Part shown: positions 51,966 through 60,651 of the stretch, in pieces
How positions within the stretch are numbered: position 1 is the first letter of the stretch
Layout of the letters: every line of letters begins with the position of its first letter
Assembly (NCBI RefSeq): GCF_007745175.1
Contig: NZ_CP036271.1
Coordinates: forward strand, 2,621,814-2,685,813
Direction: 5' to 3'
DNA: 64,000 nt
Origin: Caulifigura coniformis
Lineage (GTDB): Bacteria; Planctomycetota; Planctomycetia; Planctomycetales; Planctomycetaceae
The notes under the pieces: generated by a model
Told to the model about the DNA's origin: nothing
The model's input: only the letters and a program-made list of their open reading frames with translations
The model's database searches: none
Made by a program: the position numbers and the translations under genes

Positions 51966-53249
51966 TTACAGCTTTCCCTTTCCGCTGCGGTAGGCGTCCC
52001 AGTAGAGCTGCCAGGCGTTTTCGTCGTAACCGAAGTCCTGCTGGGTCAGTTTCTGCAGCGACGCGAGGACGTCTTCGTTGCGGACGTTCACGCGGACGGA
52101 GACGCGGCGGGTCTTGATCCCCTGGGGATTGACGACCTGGACGCCATAGGGGAGCTGTCCGGTCCGCAGGAGCAGTTCGATATTGGGCGGCAGCGCGACG
52201 CCTGACTGGCCGCCGATGGAATACCGTCCGTCGGAAGTGCGTCCGAGGCTCACGTTGTCCTGGACGGGGGCGTCGTAGGAGATCTTGTGGCTGGTGACGA
52301 GGGCGCGGGTCAGGGCGGGGACGACGCGGAAATCACCAATCCCGCCGAGGGCGATGGCGGCCCGGTTGACCACCGGATTCTGGGCGTCTGTGAGAGCTTC
52401 AATGTAGTAGGGGATCGCCGCCTCGCGCTGGTCGGCGGCGAGGCCTTCGAACGCCGCCTGCCGGATCTGGGAATCGACATCCCGCAGCGACGAACGAACG
52501 AGACAGGCGACCGGCTTCACGCCGCGCATGGCAGACAGACGTTCGATATACAACTGCCGGAGAGCGATCTGGGGAACGTCGGACAGGAAGTCTTCCAGTG
52601 CGGGAATGGCGTCTTCATCGTCGATCGATCGCAGGTTCGAGAGGCCATCCATCTGGCGGCCTTGATGGCTTCCGAGCACCCAGCCCTTCCACAGGCGGAC
52701 CCTGGGGTACCAGGCCTGCTCGGCCTGACGCTGCGCCGTCGTTTTCTCGAGGAGATCGATTTCCTGCCGGGTGAGATACTTGCCCTTGTGTTTGATGTAC
52801 CCTTGCGCGCGCATCGACTCGTCGCGCGTCATCCACTCTCCCTGGTGGAGAACGTGGTCGAGACCGCGGTGGGCCAGCGTGTGGGTCGGGTCGAGTTCGA
52901 GCAGGGCTTCGAGCTGTTCTTCCCGCTGGCTGGTGAGCTGCTGCGCCTTGCACCATTCAGCCAGTTCCCAGTGGGCCTCAACGGTCTTCGGGATTGAGCG
53001 GGAACGCGTGACGTATTCCTCGACCTCCGGCCTGCGCCGGGCGCTCGATTCCACGGCCTCGGCGGGAAGCACAATCCGCCCGCCGAGCAGCGTCTCCATC
53101 GTCAACGGCTGATTCCGGATACTCTCTCCGACGAAGGCGCCACGAACTTCGCCGCCGTTCTTCAGGCGTGCGAGATCGGCGCATGCTTCGCGGCCCGCCA
53201 GCAGCAGGACCGAAACCGCGACGGCCGGCACAGCGTATCTACGATCCAT
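51966..53249 (-). CDS. Exported HEAT-like repeat protein
   Basis: About 427 residues from ATG 53249 (MDRRYAVPAVAVSVLLL), chosen because a signal peptide follows at once; the frame opens to 53342. The central and C-terminal part has HEAT-like helical repeats with repeating Ala-Leu and Asp-Ala-Pro patterns (A-I-P-A-L-E-D-F-L; R-Q-A-A-F-E-G-L; R-A-A-I-A-L-G-G-I-G). An N-terminal D-L-A-R-L-K-N-G-G-E-V-R-G segment resembles domains that follow signal peptides in other planctomycete proteins. Probably a periplasmic protein-protein scaffold. Function unknown. Confidence 0.7.
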   Translation of the reverse strand: MDRRYAVPAVAVSVLLLAGREACADLARLKNGGEVRGAFVGESIRNQPLTMETLLGGRIVLPAEAVESSARRRPEVEEYVTRSRSIPKTVEAHWELAEWCKAQQLTSQREEQLEALLELDPTHTLAHRGLDHVLHQGEWMTRDESMRAQGYIKHKGKYLTRQEIDLLEKTTAQRQAEQAWYPRVRLWKGWVLGSHQGRQMDGLSNLRSIDDEDAIPALEDFLSDVPQIALRQLYIERLSAMRGVKPVACLVRSSLRDVDSQIRQAAFEGLAADQREAAIPYYIEALTDAQNPVVNRAAIALGGIGDFRVVPALTRALVTSHKISYDAPVQDNVSLGRTSDGRYSIGGQSGVALPPNIELLLRTGQLPYGVQVVNPQGIKTRRVSVRVNVRNEDVLASLQKLTQQDFGYDENAWQLYWDAYRSGKGKL

Positions 53250-53534
53250 CCAGAGCCCCCACCTCGAAGCCCGTCCCCACATTCTACGCGATTTTCGGCC
53301 GGCTGTCGCTTCGCAGAGGTCACCTGCCGCCAATCGCCACAACCCTCCACCTCCCTACAACGGTTGCAGCCGGCACGACCGGAGAAGTCGGGGTTTCCCT
53401 GAGAAGGGCGGATCGGAAGGACCCCCTCCGCCCGGCCGACTCGGTCAAGGGCGAGCTAGGTTTCTGCGTGGAGACTTTGCTGCAACTCCTCTCCTGCAGC
53501 GGGTCGAGCTCCATGCTCACCGAGGCCAAAGAGA

Positions 53535-54743
53535 ATGCTTGCTACCCTGGAACCTGCGCTCACTTCGTTGCTTCGCCCCATGGCGATTGAGCGCGCGCCT
53601 GAACGGAAGTCCGTCCTCCCCTCCGTGGCTCCCGCCACGGCGTTGATCATGCTCATCGATGATGAGCCGATCAACATCAAGGTTGCCCGCCGCTATCTCC
53701 AGGAAGCGGGATACAAGGACTTCATCGCGATCACCGATTCGACGATTGCCCTGGACGAGATCACCGCACATAAGCCCGACGTGATCGTGCTCGACGTGAT
53801 GATGCCGAGAATCAACGGCATCGAACTGCTGACGTCGATCCGCTCGAACCCGCAGACCGCGCACATTCCGGTCCTGATTCTCACCGCCAACTGCGAACGC
53901 GAAACGCGGCTGAAGGCCCTCGACGCCGGAGCGACCGACTTTCTCGAGAAACCGGTCGACCCGGCCGAACTGCTCCCTCGCGTCCGCAACTCCCTCACCA
54001 TCAAGGCCCACCACGACCATCTCGAGCGGCAGGCCGAGGAACTGGAAGCCGCCGTCCAGAAGCGCACGGCCGAACTGGCCGCGTCGCGCCTGGAAGTGGT
54101 GCAATGCCTCGCCCGGGCTGCGGAATTCCGCGATGACAATACAGGTCGCCACGTCATTCGCGTGGGACGCTACGCGGGCGTGATCGCCCGTTCGCTGGGA
54201 CTGGCGGATGAGTTCGTCAACCTGCTGGAACTCGCTGCGCAGCTTCACGACGTCGGCAAGATCGGCATCCCCGACAGCATCCTGCTGAAGGCCGGCTCGC
54301 TGACGCCCGACGAGTTCGACATGGTCCAGCGGCACTGCGGATTCGGCAAGCGGGTGTTCGAAAGCGCGACCGAGCAGGACAGCATGATGCTGCGGCAACA
54401 CTCCAAGCTCGGCGCGCAGATGCTCAACTGCACGTCCTCGCCGCTGATCCAGATCGCCGCCCGCACGGCCCTGACCCATCACGAACGCTGGGACGGCACG
54501 GGCTATCCGCTCGGTCTTGCCGGGGAGGATATCCCCATCGAGGGAAGGATCGTCGCCGTCGCGGACGTGTTTGACGCCCTCAGCAGCCGCCGTCCCTACA
54601 AGCCCGCATTCCCTCTCACGAAGTGCTTCCAGATCCTGGAAGAAGGTCGCGGCAAGCACTTCGATCCTCAGATTCTGGACGCTTTCGAGAGCGCGCGGAA
54701 CGAGATCGTGCAGATTCAGCTGGAGTATGCAGACGTGAATTGA
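53535..54743 (+). CDS. Response regulator with HD-GYP phosphodiesterase output
   Basis: 402 residues. A receiver domain (I-M-L-I-D-D-E-P-I-N, phospho-acceptor Asp in V-I-V-L-D-V-M-M-P, Lys in F-L-E-K-P-V-D) occupies residues about 35-155. A coiled-coil linker leads to the HD-GYP domain: H-D-V-G-K-I-G-I-P-D (about 236-245), then A-L-T-H-H-E-R-W-D-G-T-G-Y-P near 315-328 and V-A-D-V-F-D-A-L. Such enzymes hydrolyse the second messenger c-di-GMP. A GGDEF protein is encoded 22 bases downstream, so one operon contains both synthesis and breakdown functions. Confidence 0.92.
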   Translation: MLATLEPALTSLLRPMAIERAPERKSVLPSVAPATALIMLIDDEPINIKVARRYLQEAGYKDFIAITDSTIALDEITAHKPDVIVLDVMMPRINGIELLTSIRSNPQTAHIPVLILTANCERETRLKALDAGATDFLEKPVDPAELLPRVRNSLTIKAHHDHLERQAEELEAAVQKRTAELAASRLEVVQCLARAAEFRDDNTGRHVIRVGRYAGVIARSLGLADEFVNLLELAAQLHDVGKIGIPDSILLKAGSLTPDEFDMVQRHCGFGKRVFESATEQDSMMLRQHSKLGAQMLNCTSSPLIQIAARTALTHHERWDGTGYPLGLAGEDIPIEGRIVAVADVFDALSSRRPYKPAFPLTKCFQILEEGRGKHFDPQILDAFESARNEIVQIQLEYADVN

Positions 54744-54765
54744 GCCGCGATGCCCGCGGAACTGT

Positions 54766-55836
54766 TTGAATGAGTCATCGTCGGCCTGGTTGTCGTTCGC
54801 AATGGAAGCTCCCATCACCCTCATGCCCTCCGCAGCGTGTCCCGGCAAGGCGGCGGCACTCACGGTGCACCATCACGTCAACACGCACCCGGTGGTTCTT
54901 CCCTGTCGCATGCTTCTGCACGAGGCGCTGGAGCGTTTCGACCTCGCCGCGCACCCCTACTTCCTGCTGGCCGACGACGCGGGCATGCTGATCGGCGTCC
55001 TCGCTCCCGAGGAAATCGCCTCACGCATCGGCTCGTGGAACGAGATCGAGCGGAAACGCTGGGCCGATATGCCGCTGGAAGGCCTTCTCAAGACGAGGAT
55101 GGAGGCCGGTCATTTCCTGGATGGGCCTGCCGATCCGGTTCCAGCAATCACGACGGCGACCGTCCCGTGCACGGTCCTTATCGAAGGGGGACGTCTGATC
55201 GGCGTCATGACCTCGGATGACCTGCTGCTCAGCTGGCGGACCGCGGAATCAACGCTGCGGACGGCCCTCGTCGACGCGGTCACGCAGCTTCCCAATCGGC
55301 TCGTTTTTCACCAGCGCCTGAACGAAGAACTCGAGCGGGCCCAGCGCATCCGCCATTCGATCGGCGTGATCCTGGTCGACGTCGATCACTTCAAGCAGAT
55401 CAACGACGAATTCGGACACGCCTCCGGAGATCTCGTGCTGCGATCGGTCGCCAGGTGTCTGCAGAACACGATGCGTTCGTACGACCATGTCGCCCGCTAT
55501 GGCGGGGATGAATTCGCCGTGATCTGTTCCGGCTGCCGCCCGGGAGAAATCGACCTGCCACTGAAGCGGCTGCATCGGGCCGTCGAGGAAATGCGGAAGC
55601 GCTCTTCGATCTTCGAGCGGGTGACGGTGTCGGTCGGCGCTGCCGTCGCCCATGCGCCCGAGATGGTCGGGAAACCGCAGGAACTGGTCGACTCGGCCGA
55701 TCAGTGTCTTTACCAGGCCAAGGCGAATGGACGCAACTGCGAGTACAAGCGCGAGAGTCGCGAACGTCCGTTGCACGCGTCCGAGATCGTCCCGCTGACG
55801 CCCGCCACGCCGAAACATCAAATGCAGACGTGCTGA
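54766..55836 (+). CDS. Diguanylate cyclase (GGDEF) with N-terminal CBS-like sensor
   Basis: 356 residues. The N-terminal part (about 25-155) resembles a pair of CBS-like motifs (V-L-P-C-R-M-L-L-H-E-A-L-E-R-F, F-L-L-A-D-D-A-G-M-L-I-G-V, then V-L-I-E-G-G-R-L-I-G-V-M). The GGDEF domain follows: D-A-V-T-Q-L-P-N-R-L, V-D-V-D-H-F-K-Q-I-N-D, active site Y-G-G-D-E-F-A-V. An R-S-Y-D sequence sits five residues before GGDEF, the spacing of the inhibitory I-site for c-di-GMP feedback. It makes c-di-GMP from two GTP. In an operon with the HD-GYP regulator. Confidence 0.92.
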   Translation: MNESSSAWLSFAMEAPITLMPSAACPGKAAALTVHHHVNTHPVVLPCRMLLHEALERFDLAAHPYFLLADDAGMLIGVLAPEEIASRIGSWNEIERKRWADMPLEGLLKTRMEAGHFLDGPADPVPAITTATVPCTVLIEGGRLIGVMTSDDLLLSWRTAESTLRTALVDAVTQLPNRLVFHQRLNEELERAQRIRHSIGVILVDVDHFKQINDEFGHASGDLVLRSVARCLQNTMRSYDHVARYGGDEFAVICSGCRPGEIDLPLKRLHRAVEEMRKRSSIFERVTVSVGAAVAHAPEMVGKPQELVDSADQCLYQAKANGRNCEYKRESRERPLHASEIVPLTPATPKHQMQTC

Positions 55837-55897
55837 GCGACTTCCAGGCGCGCGGATGCAACTCGATCGATCGCATCCCGTGCTTCGCGACGCCCTT

Positions 55898-56278
55898 CTA
55901 AGTGGCTCCCGAATCCGGGCCGCTGTGTTCCAGCAGTCGTCTCGCGGCCTTCCTTGTCAGCCGCGCCAGCGATCCCTGGTATTCCTGCATCGTCCCGATC
56001 GTTCCCTGCTGGGGAATGACAACGAGATCGAGTCCGCGCGGTAAATCGGCCCGACTGAGCCGGAACGCTTCCCGCAGCAGCCGCTTGAGGTGGTGCCTCG
56101 CGACGGAACCTCCGTGTTTTCGGGAGACGCTGAACCCCGCCCGCGTCGTGTCCGTCGAGTTCGCTGCGGCGAACATCAGGAGACGCGCGTCGGAGAACCG
56201 CTGCTTGCCTGCGTAGACGCGATTGAAGTCGGCCGACGACGTCAGCCGGCAGGCACGCGGGTAACCGAAGCCGTTCAT
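55898..56278 (-). CDS. rnpA: Ribonuclease P protein component
   Basis: 126 residues. Family hallmarks: R-L-T-S-S-A-D-F-N-R-V-Y near residue 11, A-G-F-S-V-S-R-K-H-G-G-S-V-A-R-H-H-L-K-R-L-L-R-E-A-F-R (the RNR signature) at about 46-73, and a C-terminal L-V-V-I-P-Q-Q-G strand. It binds RNase P RNA and helps cleave tRNA 5' leaders. The usual upstream rpmH and downstream yidD/oxaA/dnaA are missing here. The gene upstream overlaps it by four bases (ATGA). Confidence 0.9.
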   Translation of the reverse strand: MNGFGYPRACRLTSSADFNRVYAGKQRFSDARLLMFAAANSTDTTRAGFSVSRKHGGSVARHHLKRLLREAFRLSRADLPRGLDLVVIPQQGTIGTMQEYQGSLARLTRKAARRLLEHSGPDSGAT

Positions 56279-56772
56279 CGAGCGCCGCCATCGGCCGCCG
56301 GACGGCTCTCGGCATCGGACAGAGGTTGTGACTCGTCCTTGCCTGTCGATTCCACGTCATCAAAACGCTCGGCCGGAAGTGGCTCACCTGCGGGCGATCC
56401 CTCGGTGAGCGGTTTTCGCCTGAGCCCCCGACGTGTCGCCGATCCACCGAGGATGGTCAACAGCACCAGCGCCAGCCCGGTGACAGCAATCAGCCCGCCG
56501 ACCAGGATGGCCAACCGCAGCTTGCGTTTCTTCTCCAGGTCCTGCGTCAGTTCATCCGCGGGCGCGCTGGCCGCCTCAGGAGCGGCTTCAGAAACATTCG
56601 CCACCGACGGGTCCGACTCGATGAGGGCCGAGCCTTTACCGGGCCCGGACGACGCTGAATCTGCCTGAAACGTGGCCGCCCGGACCGATGACATCACCGG
56701 GCTGACGGCTGCGAGGGCGCACGCGAGGCAGGCCAGGGGGATCCACCTGCCTGAACGCCGCTGGACGGTCAT
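56275..56772 (-). CDS. Membrane-anchored protein of unknown function upstream of rnpA
   Basis: 165 residues. The N-terminus has a basic start and a hydrophobic segment (W-I-P-L-A-C-L-A-C-A-L-A-A-V) that could be a signal peptide. A second hydrophobic helix lies at about 86-107 (L-A-I-L-V-G-G-L-I-A-V-T-G-L-A-L). The rest is Ala/Ser/Pro/Glu-rich and probably disordered. Its stop overlaps the rnpA start by four bases, so translation is coupled. This position is normally occupied by rpmH, which this gene is not. No family recognised. Confidence 0.6.
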   Translation of the reverse strand: MTVQRRSGRWIPLACLACALAAVSPVMSSVRAATFQADSASSGPGKGSALIESDPSVANVSEAAPEAASAPADELTQDLEKKRKLRLAILVGGLIAVTGLALVLLTILGGSATRRGLRRKPLTEGSPAGEPLPAERFDDVESTGKDESQPLSDAESRPAADGGAR

Positions 56773-56798
56773 CTCGATGCCCTCTGGAACCTAGCGGA

Positions 56799-57716
56799 TT
56801 ACCACAACGTGCCGCGGGGATTCTGTGGAGACTCCTGGGCGAGTTCCTCCAGAAGCTCTTTAACGCGGCCCTGCATGGGAGGACTGACGATCTTCACCAC
56901 GACATACTGGTCGCCATACGCCTTCGTCTTGGGATTCACAATCCCTTTGCCCTTCATCCGCAGCCGGGTGCCCGACGACGACCCGGTCGGAATCTTGAGG
57001 GTCACGAGCCCCTCATTGAGCGTCGGGACATCGACCTTCGCTCCCAGCGCCGCCTCGGTGAACGTGACCGGGACCTCGATGATCAGGTCATCCTGCTCGC
57101 GCTTGAAATAGGGATGTGGAGCGACACGCACGGTGACGAGCAGGTCACCGGCCGGACCGCCGCTCTGTCCGGCCTGCCCCTGCCCTCGCAGGCGAACGAC
57201 GCCGCCGTCCTTCATGCCGGCGGGAATTTTGACGGTCAGCCGTTCCTGGGAAGAGCCCGTCGCCAGCGTCAGGTCGTGGCTTCCCCCTAGGGCGGCGACG
57301 GAAAACGGAACCTGGATCTCGGTCTGCAGGTCGCTGCCGCGCTGCGCCCTGGCCTTGCGCCCGCGGCCTCCGAACAGGTCGCCGAGATCGAATCCGCCGC
57401 CAAAGAGGTCGGACGGATCAAAGTCGAACTGGGGCCCCCCGCCGGCGCTGCCCCTCGCGCCGCCGCGTCCCCCCGCGCCCATCTGATCGGCGTGTTTCCA
57501 GTGTTCGCCGAACTGGTCGTACTTCTTCCGCTTGTCCTCGTCCCCGAGGACTTCGTATGCCTCGGCCGCCTGTTTGAAGCGTTCCGCCGCCGCCTTGTCG
57601 CCCGGTTTGACGTCCGGATGCGATTCTTTCGCGATCTTCTTGTAGGCCTTTCGAATCTCGTCGGCCGTGGCCGTACGGGAGATTCCAAGCTGGCTGTAGT
57701 AGTCCGTGGAAGGCAT
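56799..57716 (-). CDS. DnaJ/CbpA-type J-domain protein
   Basis: 305 residues. The J domain starts at residue 4 with D-Y-Y-S-Q-L-G-I and holds the H-P-D tripeptide in S-H-P-D-V-K-P-G. A Gly-rich G/F-like region follows (G-G-R-G-G-A-R-G-S-A-G-G), with G-G-G-F-D-L-G-D-L-F-G-G after it. Two beta-barrel substrate-binding domains fill the rest (V-T-L-K-I-P-T-G-S-S-S-G-T-R-L-R-M-K-G-K-G near 250-270). No CxxCxGxG zinc finger is present, so it is of the type B (CbpA-like) class. It stimulates an Hsp70 ATPase; no dnaK is adjacent, though the atypical Hsp70 lies about 8 kb away. Confidence 0.93.
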   Translation of the reverse strand: MPSTDYYSQLGISRTATADEIRKAYKKIAKESHPDVKPGDKAAAERFKQAAEAYEVLGDEDKRKKYDQFGEHWKHADQMGAGGRGGARGSAGGGPQFDFDPSDLFGGGFDLGDLFGGRGRKARAQRGSDLQTEIQVPFSVAALGGSHDLTLATGSSQERLTVKIPAGMKDGGVVRLRGQGQAGQSGGPAGDLLVTVRVAPHPYFKREQDDLIIEVPVTFTEAALGAKVDVPTLNEGLVTLKIPTGSSSGTRLRMKGKGIVNPKTKAYGDQYVVVKIVSPPMQGRVKELLEELAQESPQNPRGTLW

Positions 57717-57808
57717 TGGCGCCGGGGAAGTGGTCGGGATGCGAAATCAGGCTGGGCGAATCTTATGGTGGTTTCGCTGGCACGAAAAGAACCCTCGCAC
57801 GCGGAACC

Positions 57809-58891
57809 CTACCAGCGTTCGTTGGGCCCCGAGGGAACGGCGACGTGCATCTCCGGGAGAATTCCGGTGCGGCTTCCGTGCATCGGCCCCGCTTCAGCAA
57901 TCCGGGCGATCGACGCTTCGATTTCCACCCAGCTCTTGGCGATCTGGAATTCGTTCCGGAGATCGGCCCGCACCCGCATCGCCTTCAGGTACCAGTGACC
58001 CATCTTGCGGAACGACGTGACCGCGCGGGATTCGCCGACCTGCTCAAGCAGAAAGCGCAGCTGCCGCTGCATCAGGGCCAGCCGGTCGTCGAAATTTCCC
58101 GGAGGGTCGTAGGTTCCGGTCGTTTCCCATTGCGCCAGCTGCCGGAAGATCCACGGATTGGCAAGCGCTCCGCGGCCGATCGAAATGCCCTGGCAGCCGG
58201 TTTCCTCGAACATCCTTGCGGCGTCCTCGACCGTACGGATGTCGCCGTTACCGATGACCGGAATGTTCTCGACGGCTTCCACGACCTGCCGGATTCCTGG
58301 ACGCTTCACGTGGCCGCTGAAGCCCTGCTCGCGCGTGCGGCCGTGGATTGCGATGGCAGCCACGCCGATCTTCTCGAACTCACGGGCGAAGAATGGCGCG
58401 GTGATCTGCGTGTCGTCCCAGCCCAGTCGCATTTTCACGGTGACCGGAACGCGGACCGCTTCGACAACCGTCCGCACGAGGGCGAGCGTCGCATCCGTGC
58501 GGCACATCATCGCCGAGCCGGCCCCGCCGGCGGTGATCCGGTGGACGGGGCAGCCCATGTTGATGTCGATCGAATCGACGCCCCGCGCCTCGACGAGCCG
58601 GGACGCGTCGCGCATCACGGCGGGGTCGTCTCCGAACAGTTGGACGGCGAAGGGGCGGTCTTCCTCGCACGACTCGACGAGCTGGAACGACTTCTGGCTC
58701 CCCTCCAGCAGCCCACGCGCGCTGACGAGATCGGTCGTCGCCAGTCCCAGGCCGCCGAGTTCGCGGACGACGCGCCGGAACGGCAGGTTGGTGAATCCAG
58801 CGAGCGGCGAGAGCGAATAGCGCGAAGGGAGCCTGAGCGCGCCGTAGTGAAGCGGCTTCGGCGTCGACGATGTTTCCGGAGAGAACGTCAT
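57809..58891 (-). CDS. dusB: tRNA-dihydrouridine synthase
   Basis: 360 residues. The flavin TIM-barrel is complete: S-P-L-A-G-F-T-N-L-P-F-R near residue 30, V-Q-L-F-G-D-D-P, the catalytic I-N-M-G-C-P-V-H-R-I-T (Cys), G-G-A-G-S-A-M-M, V-K-M-R-L-G-W-D-D (about 152-160), A-I-H-G-R-T-R-E-Q, V-I-G-N-G-D-I, and I-G-R-G-A-L-A-N-P-W-I-F. It reduces uridine to dihydrouridine in tRNA D-loops using FMN and NADPH. The subgroup label DusB is my best guess. It stands alone on this strand. Confidence 0.9.
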   Translation of the reverse strand: MTFSPETSSTPKPLHYGALRLPSRYSLSPLAGFTNLPFRRVVRELGGLGLATTDLVSARGLLEGSQKSFQLVESCEEDRPFAVQLFGDDPAVMRDASRLVEARGVDSIDINMGCPVHRITAGGAGSAMMCRTDATLALVRTVVEAVRVPVTVKMRLGWDDTQITAPFFAREFEKIGVAAIAIHGRTREQGFSGHVKRPGIRQVVEAVENIPVIGNGDIRTVEDAARMFEETGCQGISIGRGALANPWIFRQLAQWETTGTYDPPGNFDDRLALMQRQLRFLLEQVGESRAVTSFRKMGHWYLKAMRVRADLRNEFQIAKSWVEIEASIARIAEAGPMHGSRTGILPEMHVAVPSGPNERW

Positions 58892-58902
58892 GGACTGACA
58901 TG

Positions 58903-58938
58903 AAAAGCACCCCGACTGCTTTGGAGCAGCCGGGGTGC
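58903..58938 (-). terminator. Rho-independent terminator after the Gfo/Idh gene
   Basis: On the minus strand GCACCCCGGCTGCT-CCAA-AGCAGTCGGGGTGC followed by TTTT: a 14-bp stem with one G-T pair. It starts 27 bases after the stop codon at 58965. Confidence 0.88.
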
Positions 58939-58964
58939 GGGTGCGACTTCGGCTTCCAGGGCGA

Positions 58965-60290
58965 TCAGACGGTCTTCGTCACGCCGGGGACGGCGATCGG
59001 GTACTCGCCCTTGTCGTTCGGGACGCTCGGCGGCGTGCCGTTGAGCGAGTATTCCGAAGGCCGCAGGGCGATCTTGGAATTCATCGCTTCCTCCCAGGTG
59101 ATGACTTTGCCCGAGTAGGTGCACATCCGACCGAGGATGGCGACCATCGTCGACATCGCTCCGCGATGGGCCTCGTTGTATTTCTCTCCCTTGGCAATGG
59201 CATTCTGCAGGGCGGTGTGCTCGTTGACGTAGGGCAGGTCTCCCTTGCCCTTGTAACGGGTCACCTCTTTGCCGACCTGGATCGAGCAGTTCCGCGGAGC
59301 GTTATCGAGGTTGATGATCGCCTTCGTGCAATGGGCATGCTCGCTGACGGGGTTCCAGCAGTTTTTGATGTGCCGGCATTGGCTGAACATCACGCTGCCG
59401 TCGTCGAAAGTGAACTCGCAGGCGTGGTGGTCGAAGATCTCACCGTACTTCTTGTCGGTGCGCACTTCGCGACCGCCCATTCCGTTGGCCGACACGGGGT
59501 AGGAGCCTTTGATCCAGCAACCGACGTCGAGGTTGTGGATGTGCTGCTCGACGATGTGATCTCCGCACAGCCAGTTGTAGTAGTACCAGTTGCGGAGCTG
59601 GTACTCCATTTCCGTCTTGCACTCCTCGCGGGTGCGGCGGGGATCCCACACGCCGCCGCCGTTCCAATAGACCCGCATGGCGTGAACGTCGCCGAACTCG
59701 CCGCTCTTGATGCGGTCGATGTACTCGATGTACTGGGCCTGGTGCCGCCGCTGCAGCCCCACGCCCACCTTCAGGCCCTTCTCATCGGCGAGCTTCGCGG
59801 CCGCGAGCACCTGCTGCACCCCCGGGGCGTCGACGGCCACCGGCTTCTCGATAAAGCAGTTCTTGCCGGCCTTCACCGCGGCTTCAAAGTGCATCGGGCG
59901 GAAACCGGGCGGCGTGGCCATGATGACCATGTCGACACCGGAGTCGATCACCTTCTGGTAGGCGTCGAAGCCGACGAAGCGTCGGTCCGGCGGAACATCG
60001 ACCTTGTTGGCTCCCTCCGCTCCAAACAGCTTCTCCGCTTCCCGCTGCAGAGCCTTGAGCGAGCCGTCGATGGCGTCTTCGAACATGTCTCCCATCGAGA
60101 CCAGCTTGATCTGTGAGCTGGCGTTGAACGCATTGCCCATGGCTCCGGTGCCGCGGCCGCCGCAGCCGATGAGGCCGACCTTGATCTGATCACTTCCCTG
60201 GGCGAAAGCGCGGGCAGGCAGGCTGGACAGGGCCGTCACGCCGGCGGTCAGGGCGGCGGTGGACTGCAGAAACTCGCGGCGACTCGACAT
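58965..60290 (-). CDS. Gfo/Idh/MocA-family oxidoreductase, Tat-exported
   Basis: About 441 residues from ATG 60290 (MSSRREFLQSTAALTAG), chosen because it starts a twin-arginine signal; the frame is open further. The Rossmann domain has I-K-V-G-L-I-G-C-G-G-R-G-T-G, and the E-K-P motif is in F-I-E-K-P-V-A-V-D (cofactor binding and catalysis). A G-L-Q-R-R-H-Q-A-Q-Y motif and a Y-W-N-G-G-G-V-W segment follow. Such exported sugar oxidoreductases are frequent in planctomycetes and often act on modified sugars near DUF1080 proteins. The substrate is unknown. Confidence 0.92.
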   Translation of the reverse strand: MSSRREFLQSTAALTAGVTALSSLPARAFAQGSDQIKVGLIGCGGRGTGAMGNAFNASSQIKLVSMGDMFEDAIDGSLKALQREAEKLFGAEGANKVDVPPDRRFVGFDAYQKVIDSGVDMVIMATPPGFRPMHFEAAVKAGKNCFIEKPVAVDAPGVQQVLAAAKLADEKGLKVGVGLQRRHQAQYIEYIDRIKSGEFGDVHAMRVYWNGGGVWDPRRTREECKTEMEYQLRNWYYYNWLCGDHIVEQHIHNLDVGCWIKGSYPVSANGMGGREVRTDKKYGEIFDHHACEFTFDDGSVMFSQCRHIKNCWNPVSEHAHCTKAIINLDNAPRNCSIQVGKEVTRYKGKGDLPYVNEHTALQNAIAKGEKYNEAHRGAMSTMVAILGRMCTYSGKVITWEEAMNSKIALRPSEYSLNGTPPSVPNDKGEYPIAVPGVTKTV

Positions 60291-60651
60291 GAAGAACTCC
60301 TCACGGGACGCAGAGGGAGGCTGAAGGCGGGAAAAAGTAAGTTTGACGGTCGGGAAAATGGTTCGCAACCGGATCACTGCCAGGCCGGGGAGGCGACCTG
60401 CGTGAAACCCTCATTTTCCGAGTGAGTGTTGCAAGCATTGCGCGATTTCTGTGACAGCGCGACAATTGCGCCCACGTTCTGCCTGGTGTCGGCTTTCCTT
60501 CGAAGCGTCTGCAACATTCCACGAAAGGTTGCGCGCGCAAGCGTTCCGGGCGCCGCCGAAGCCGGTGACGTCGAGTGCTTTGCAGGGAGGACGAAGATCG
60601 GGGAGAGTGGGGCTGGTCTTCGAAGCCGCGTTTTCCGAAGGGGATGTCGTA

